NCBI GenBank assembly: GCA_947387485.1
Contig: CANDNT010000004.1
Location: forward strand, 205,272-269,271
Origin: Aquimarina rhabdastrellae
Lineage (GTDB): Bacteria > Bacteroidota > Bacteroidia > Flavobacteriales > Flavobacteriaceae
Length of the DNA stretch: 64,000 nucleotides
Direction: 5' to 3'
A program made the position numbers and the translations under genes. Under the pieces are notes generated by a model. The model saw nothing but the letters and a program-made list of their open reading frames with translations. It was not told the origin of the DNA and did not search any database. Shown one piece after another: positions 60,754 through 64,000 of this stretch (position 1 is the first letter of the stretch; every line of letters begins with the position of its first letter).

Positions 60754-60788
60754 AAAAGATCACAGTATAAACTGTGATCTTTTTTTAT
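60754..60788 (+). terminator. Terminator after the GH13 lipoprotein gene
   Basis: AAAGATCACAGT pairs perfectly with ACTGTGATCTTT around an ATAA loop, followed by a T run. Confidence 0.85.
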
Positions 60789-61048
60789 ATCTGATAAAAG
60801 TAAATAGCTTTTATAAATTGTTATAACAAAACTTGGACTGCCTAATAAAAACCTGAGCAAGAGTATTACTAAAATCAAAACACCTAGTTATAAAACGCTA
60901 TATGTTGAATTAGGAGCGTATTATATCTCTTTTAAGGAACTTTAATTTTATCAATTAAATAGCCCTATCTCATAACAAAAGCCTTTTTAAAGAGCTTTTC
61001 TCCTTCTTTATATTTTATCATTATTGACTTGTGCAACGGCTACCTTTG
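60789..61048. other. Noncoding edge of the accessory cassette region
   Basis: About 260 bp without a gene. Just before the stop of the leftward 223-aa gene, TTGTGCAACGG followed by CTACCTTTGTTATA (61029-61053) has the GTTGTGC/CAAC-type ends seen at cassette junctions. It resembles part of the inverted-repeat elements at 61729-61861 and 62648-62702. Confidence 0.35.
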
Positions 61049-61720
61049 TTATATACTTTTTCTTTTTTCTATCCAATTAATGTATCTATTCGAAAAGTTC
61101 TTATATTCTTCGTTTTCTAGTTTTGAGAACTCCTTAGCAACAGGCAAAATTTTATCATAAATTTCCTCAAAATCAATGTTCTTATCTTGAGTTGAATTCC
61201 ATTCACTTTCACTCCACGGGCTAATCGGTGTATTGGACATCATCTCACACATTGCTGTAAATCTTAAATTTTGATTTTCTGATTGAAGTCCAGTCGATAA
61301 GATTTTAACTCTATCTTTAGTTCTTTCACTAAAATTTCCTCTACCAATGGCATAAGTAATTCGTATTTTAGTATCGATTGCCCCAGAGTAATATTTCTCA
61401 ATCAACTTATCAAGTGCTTTATCTCCAATAATACTTAGAGCCCAAGTAGCTCTATCTGCAACAGGTGCAAATTCATCAAATAATAAGTTATAAATGTCGT
61501 CAATCAAAACACCTTCAACACTTGCAAGAGATTTAGAGAACTTATCAATCAAATGAAATATGGCAAAAAAGCGATTGTGAGAACTACTATCTTTCAAAAG
61601 ATCAAATAAGAGATAGAAAATTTCGACATTGAGTAATTCTGGATTTGCGCCAGACATTGCCTTGTGTTTAGCTTTATCTGATCCATTTATTAATATTTCT
61701 TTGAAATATTCTAATATCAT
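61049..61720 (-). CDS. Uncharacterised helical-repeat protein (HEAT-like)
   Basis: The 223-residue soluble protein consists of paired helices such as NVEIFYLLFDLLKDSSSHNRFFAIFHLIDKF-type units (shorter: LLKDSSSHNRFFAIFHL) and DEFAPVADRATWALSIIGDKA. This suits a HEAT/ARM-like scaffold. No catalytic motif is seen. It lies in a row of same-strand orphan genes with folded repeats at their borders. Proteins of this kind often occur as cassette cargo or as immunity-type proteins near polymorphic toxins. No toxin is seen here, so function is open. Confidence 0.7.
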   Translation of the reverse strand: MILEYFKEILINGSDKAKHKAMSGANPELLNVEIFYLLFDLLKDSSSHNRFFAIFHLIDKFSKSLASVEGVLIDDIYNLLFDEFAPVADRATWALSIIGDKALDKLIEKYYSGAIDTKIRITYAIGRGNFSERTKDRVKILSTGLQSENQNLRFTAMCEMMSNTPISPWSESEWNSTQDKNIDFEEIYDKILPVAKEFSKLENEEYKNFSNRYINWIEKRKSI

Positions 61721-61728
61721 ATTTAGTA

Positions 61729-61861
61729 TTGCCTATAACGTCTCCACTATAGTTAGTACAGGATTAAAAAGCGACTGCTTTTCGATTAAGTACTTAGCCA
61801 AAACTTTTGTTTTATCTTTCTGTTTTAAAGTCAAATCAAAAGATTTGGTGGACTTCTTTAT
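61729..61861 (-). repeat. Folded attC-like element upstream of the 223-aa gene
   Basis: Read leftward, this gap has nested hairpins: AAGTC-(CACC)-AAATC-TTTT-GATTT-GACTT (centre near 61838, with a 4-nt one-sided bulge) and AAAAGC-AGTC-GCTTTT (centre near 61775). It then ends in CGTTATAGGCAATA just before the start codon. The structure and the GTTATAGGC end resemble recombination sites bordering gene cassettes. The assignment is tentative. Confidence 0.45.
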
Positions 61862-61953
61862 TTAAACAGACCTTTGATTTTATGCCAAAAGCCCATATTA
61901 ATTATAGGTATAGTTGTAAATTGTTTTTTTATATGTTTAATTTATCTTGTGTT

Positions 61954-62631
61954 CTATTTACTTTTTTTAATCTCTACTTTATAATTTGTAGGTTTAAAAT
62001 AACCTTTAATAATTTCTCCTTTTAATTCATCGGTTAAGTGACTAACATTTTGTTTATTCAATCCTTTTTCAGTGATAAGAATATTTATCATGGAGAATAA
62101 ATTATTAATATTACTAGCAATTATAAAATGGTCATTTTCATCATTTCCTATATTAATTATTTGTCCTTTTGTGCCAGCACTGTCAGGAGATAAATCTAAA
62201 GCTAAATATGCACCTTGAGAATCTGCTATAAATGGAATCCATTTTTCATTATAATATACTTTTTTCACTGAATTTTCAGGAATTGTTTTTCCAGAAAAAT
62301 CATTATACTTTTTAGTTATTTTTTTTAATAAAATCATTTCAGATTCAATTTCTTCTAGAGATAAAAATCTTAAACCCATAATAAAACTAGAACCTTGTTT
62401 TTCTCCATTATTTTTTAAATATAATTCTTTAAAATCCTCTGTAAGCTCAATAGAAAATTTTCGTTCAAATTCATTTAACTTTTCAATTGAGGTTCCTTTA
62501 TTTAATTGAATTTCTCCACTATTAAAAAGTTCTTTTACGTTTTTCTTATATATTTCCCAATTATTATTTTTTCTGGAATTACAAGAATTGATTATAGAAC
62601 TTAAAATTAATATTAATAATGTTTTTTTCAT
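61954..62631 (-). CDS. SMI1/KNR4-like lipoprotein
   Basis: The 225-residue protein starts at the ATG at 62631, which gives a lipoprotein signal (KKTLLILILSSIINSCNS, Cys17); an open extension of 33 codons upstream runs through the folded repeat and is rejected. The SMI1/KNR4 (SUKH) fold is suggested by LNEFERKFSIELTEDFKELYLKNNGE, MGLRFLSLEEIESEMILLKK, WIPFIADSQGAYLALDLSPD and DENDHFIIASN. SUKH proteins often act as immunity proteins against nuclease toxins, although housekeeping members exist. A lipoprotein form would protect at the envelope. No cognate toxin gene is in view. Confidence 0.8.
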   Translation of the reverse strand: MKKTLLILILSSIINSCNSRKNNNWEIYKKNVKELFNSGEIQLNKGTSIEKLNEFERKFSIELTEDFKELYLKNNGEKQGSSFIMGLRFLSLEEIESEMILLKKITKKYNDFSGKTIPENSVKKVYYNEKWIPFIADSQGAYLALDLSPDSAGTKGQIINIGNDENDHFIIASNINNLFSMINILITEKGLNKQNVSHLTDELKGEIIKGYFKPTNYKVEIKKSK

Positions 62632-62647
62632 TTTTTTATAATGGTTT

Positions 62648-62702
62648 ACAACATTCTGTGTATAGAGCGTATCCCAAAAGGGCACTATACACAGAACGTT
62701 GT
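62648..62702 (-). repeat. Long imperfect inverted repeat (attC-like) between orphan genes
   Basis: Arms ACAACATTCTGTGTATAG (62648-62665) and CTATACACAGAACGTTGT (62685-62702) pair over 18 bp with one mismatch. An inner CCC-AAAA-GGG extends the fold. ACAAC/GTTGT ends and a mismatched base near the foot recall attC sites, though the GTTRRRY core is not exact. It sits exactly between the stop of the 272-aa gene and the start of the SMI1-like gene. Confidence 0.55.
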
Positions 62703-62720
62703 GCATTCGTTTTATATTGA

Positions 62721-63539
62721 TTAACACCATACAATTGGATTTCCTGTTTCTTGAGATGCTTTAGTCAGTTTTAAAAGCGGTTCAATTATATAGGCATACT
62801 CATCAGCAATTGATGCATTTATTTCTTTCAATTCAAATTCAAAATAATCATCAGAAAAATCCTTATCTGAAAAAAGATTAATTTCTGATTCGAAAGTTTT
62901 GTTTGTACTATAATCTGTAAACAGATACTTTTTATCGGTTATCTTTTTTTGCGTGAATTTCTCAGATCTGAATTCTTCTGTACTAAATTCCTTTCCAAAG
63001 AATTTTCTATTGCGAAAAACCTTAAATCCATTTTTAGAGATTGTGTAATTCAATTTGTTATATCCGGTAAATACAAACGGTTTTTCATAATTTGAGTTTG
63101 TCGATTGAATTCTTTGATTGGTTGTTACTTCATTTAAAACAACAAGTCTTTCATTAGAATCCTCTTGTTTCAAATTCTCCAATTCTTGCTCCATTAAATT
63201 CGCGTATTCAACAGGTAGATGTCCGCCATTGGATTCTGGTAGGTGTTCTGAAAGAATCGGGTATTTTTCAAAGCCTAATTCGGAAATGATAGTTCTAAAA
63301 GCTGCCATTCCACTAATATTAGCTAAACGTTCTGAGCAAATCTCCATGTCTTGATGTTCGCAAGCACCATTAGAAGTCCAATTCTCAAATGCAGTAACCA
63401 TCTCTGGGTCATCTCCATAATTAACGTCTATGTATAGAAATTCTAGATCATCATCTTTGATCAAGTCAGTTGAACAAGGAGGATTTGTTGCCTTTCCCTC
63501 CTTATAACAATTGCATCTTACATAAGCATCATATCCCAT
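62721..63539 (-). CDS. Uncharacterised 272-aa Cys-containing protein
   Basis: The protein begins MGYDAYVRCNCYKEGKATNPPC and has further Cys at GACEHQD and MEICSE, all within the first 90 residues. A metal-binding N-terminal domain is possible. The middle (about 90-140) is helical and the C-terminal part is beta-rich (NGFKVFRNRKFFGKEFSTEEF, KKYLFTDYSTNKTFESEI). No family is recognised with confidence. It lies directly after the group II intron end, in the same direction, and before an attC-like hairpin, so it looks like a mobile cassette gene. Confidence 0.7.
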   Translation of the reverse strand: MGYDAYVRCNCYKEGKATNPPCSTDLIKDDDLEFLYIDVNYGDDPEMVTAFENWTSNGACEHQDMEICSERLANISGMAAFRTIISELGFEKYPILSEHLPESNGGHLPVEYANLMEQELENLKQEDSNERLVVLNEVTTNQRIQSTNSNYEKPFVFTGYNKLNYTISKNGFKVFRNRKFFGKEFSTEEFRSEKFTQKKITDKKYLFTDYSTNKTFESEINLFSDKDFSDDYFEFELKEINASIADEYAYIIEPLLKLTKASQETGNPIVWC

Positions 63540-63571
63540 AATTCTATTCTAATGAAGTAGTAGAGTAGAAC

Positions 63572-63674
63572 CTGATAGTTCTAGTCTGTTATATCTTCTA
63601 AAGATATTAATATTTTAGAACTATCAGTGCCCCCTTCATCAAACCGTACGTGAACTTTTCGCTCATACGGCTTA
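63572..63674 (-). ncRNA. Group II intron 3' end: domains V and VI
   Basis: On the minus strand, domain V reads AGCCGTATGAGCGAAAAG then TTCACGTACGGTTT (plus positions 63641-63674), matching the conserved stem with a GAAA-type cap. Domain VI follows as a hairpin with a perfect 12-bp foot, CTGATAGTTCTA (63616-63627) with TAGAACTATCAG (63572-63583), and an A-rich strand that should carry the branch-point A. The 3' splice site should be a few bases past the foot, near 63560-63571. Confidence 0.85.
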
Positions 63675-63687
63675 CCGATAGAGTTCT

Positions 63688-64000
63688 TCATTGCGCTTTA
63701 GAAAGTGTTTTCAAGCGGGCATACTTCTCTATGTCCAATAGTTTATAACATTTAACTAAAGTTTCATAAGGATGCTGGCGAAGCACCCGATGCGCTTTTC
63801 TTCCTTTTCCTTTCATCCATTTATAAAGCTTGTAATCCAGATGCTTCTTAATGATCTTTACGGTATCCCAAATATGTGTGGTTTTACTTATTGAAAAATA
63901 ATTCAACCATCCTATTAGAGTTTGGTTCAGTTTCCAAACAATCCATTCTATTGCCCAATGCCGTCGTTTATTGAATAACTCCCTTAGTTTGGTAAATAAC
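63688..64000 (-). CDS. Group II intron reverse transcriptase/maturase, C-terminal part (runs off the right edge)
   Basis: An open frame continues to the window edge; 103 C-terminal residues are visible. They include RRHWAIEWIVWKLNQTLIGW, then LNYFSISKTTHIWDTVKI, then LYKWMKGKGRKAHRVL and the end LKTLSKAQ. LNQTLIGWLNYF is the maturase (domain X) signature of group II intron proteins. The protein ends without the Cys/His motifs of an HNH endonuclease domain, so it appears endonuclease-free. Domain V starts 14 bp after the stop, the normal arrangement with the protein gene in domain IV. The RT domain lies outside the window. Confidence 0.88.
   Translation of the reverse strand, partial: LFTKLRELFNKRRHWAIEWIVWKLNQTLIGWLNYFSISKTTHIWDTVKIIKKHLDYKLYKWMKGKGRKAHRVLRQHPYETLVKCYKLLDIEKYARLKTLSKAQ

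Noticed and set aside
61807..62025. 72-codon open frame on the plus strand in the cassette region
   Set aside because: It runs through the hairpin region and the antisense end of the SMI1-like gene; Phe/Cys-rich low-complexity translation.
62632..62730. N-terminal extension of the SMI1-like protein (33 codons)
   Set aside because: It would translate the attC-like hairpin and place a lipoprotein signal in the middle of the protein. The ATG at 62631 gives a proper signal peptide.

Overview
The window looks like a chromosomal segment from a marine-type member of the Flavobacteriaceae (Bacteroidota). The evidence is low GC, a SusC/SusD pair, type IX secretion (T9SS) sorting domains, a PorP/SprF protein, many short-signal lipoproteins, Bacteroidota-style -7 elements (TAnnTTTG) with few Shine-Dalgarno sites, and a menaquinone gene group. 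No tRNA, rRNA or CRISPR array was seen.

Layout: 1-134 is the tail of a small Cys-rich protein. 260-6831 holds a MOSC protein and then a divergent metabolic locus. In that locus an Lrp/AsnC regulator, a fused FAD/Fe-S dehydrogenase and an unknown protein read leftward, and a DUF1338 (HglS-like) dioxygenase reads rightward. Together they fit a 2-oxoadipate -> D-2-hydroxyglutarate -> 2-oxoglutarate route. 6953-11714 holds hemN and a universal stress protein, divergent from a large uncharacterised protein and an NTF2-like protein. 11774-19296 has a TlpA-like lipoprotein and a three-gene T9SS cargo / SprF / OmpA set.

19990-37501 is an alpha-glucan (starch/maltodextrin) utilisation locus. Leftward run a periplasmic GH13 lipoprotein, GH65 maltose phosphorylase, beta-phosphoglucomutase, a sugar MFS transporter and a LacI regulator. 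Rightward run SusC, SusD, two SusE/F-like starch-binding lipoproteins and a T9SS-exported GH13 amylase. A third GH13 lipoprotein at 59028 carries a related operator and probably belongs to the same regulon.

37582-45415 is the most unusual part, a compact peptide-export locus. It has an XRE regulator, a 72-aa protein, a 66-aa precursor with a double-glycine leader and a four-Cys core, a DUF6734 glycosyltransferase-like protein, a C39-like/VKOR/thioredoxin fusion, a C39-peptidase ABC exporter and an HlyD-type adaptor. It resembles the logic of glycocin clusters (glycosylated, disulfide-bonded peptides). A near-copy of the alpha-glucan operator lies just upstream of the precursor gene.

45593-58763 is mostly housekeeping: a DUF885 peptidase, a WG-repeat protein, a PI-PLC-like lipoprotein, ribosomal protein S1, and menA-MBL-menC-CPBP-menE. 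61049-64000 is accessory DNA. Three orphan small genes are separated by folded, attC-like inverted repeats, and the 3' end of a group II intron (RT/maturase C-terminus plus domains V and VI) runs off the right edge.
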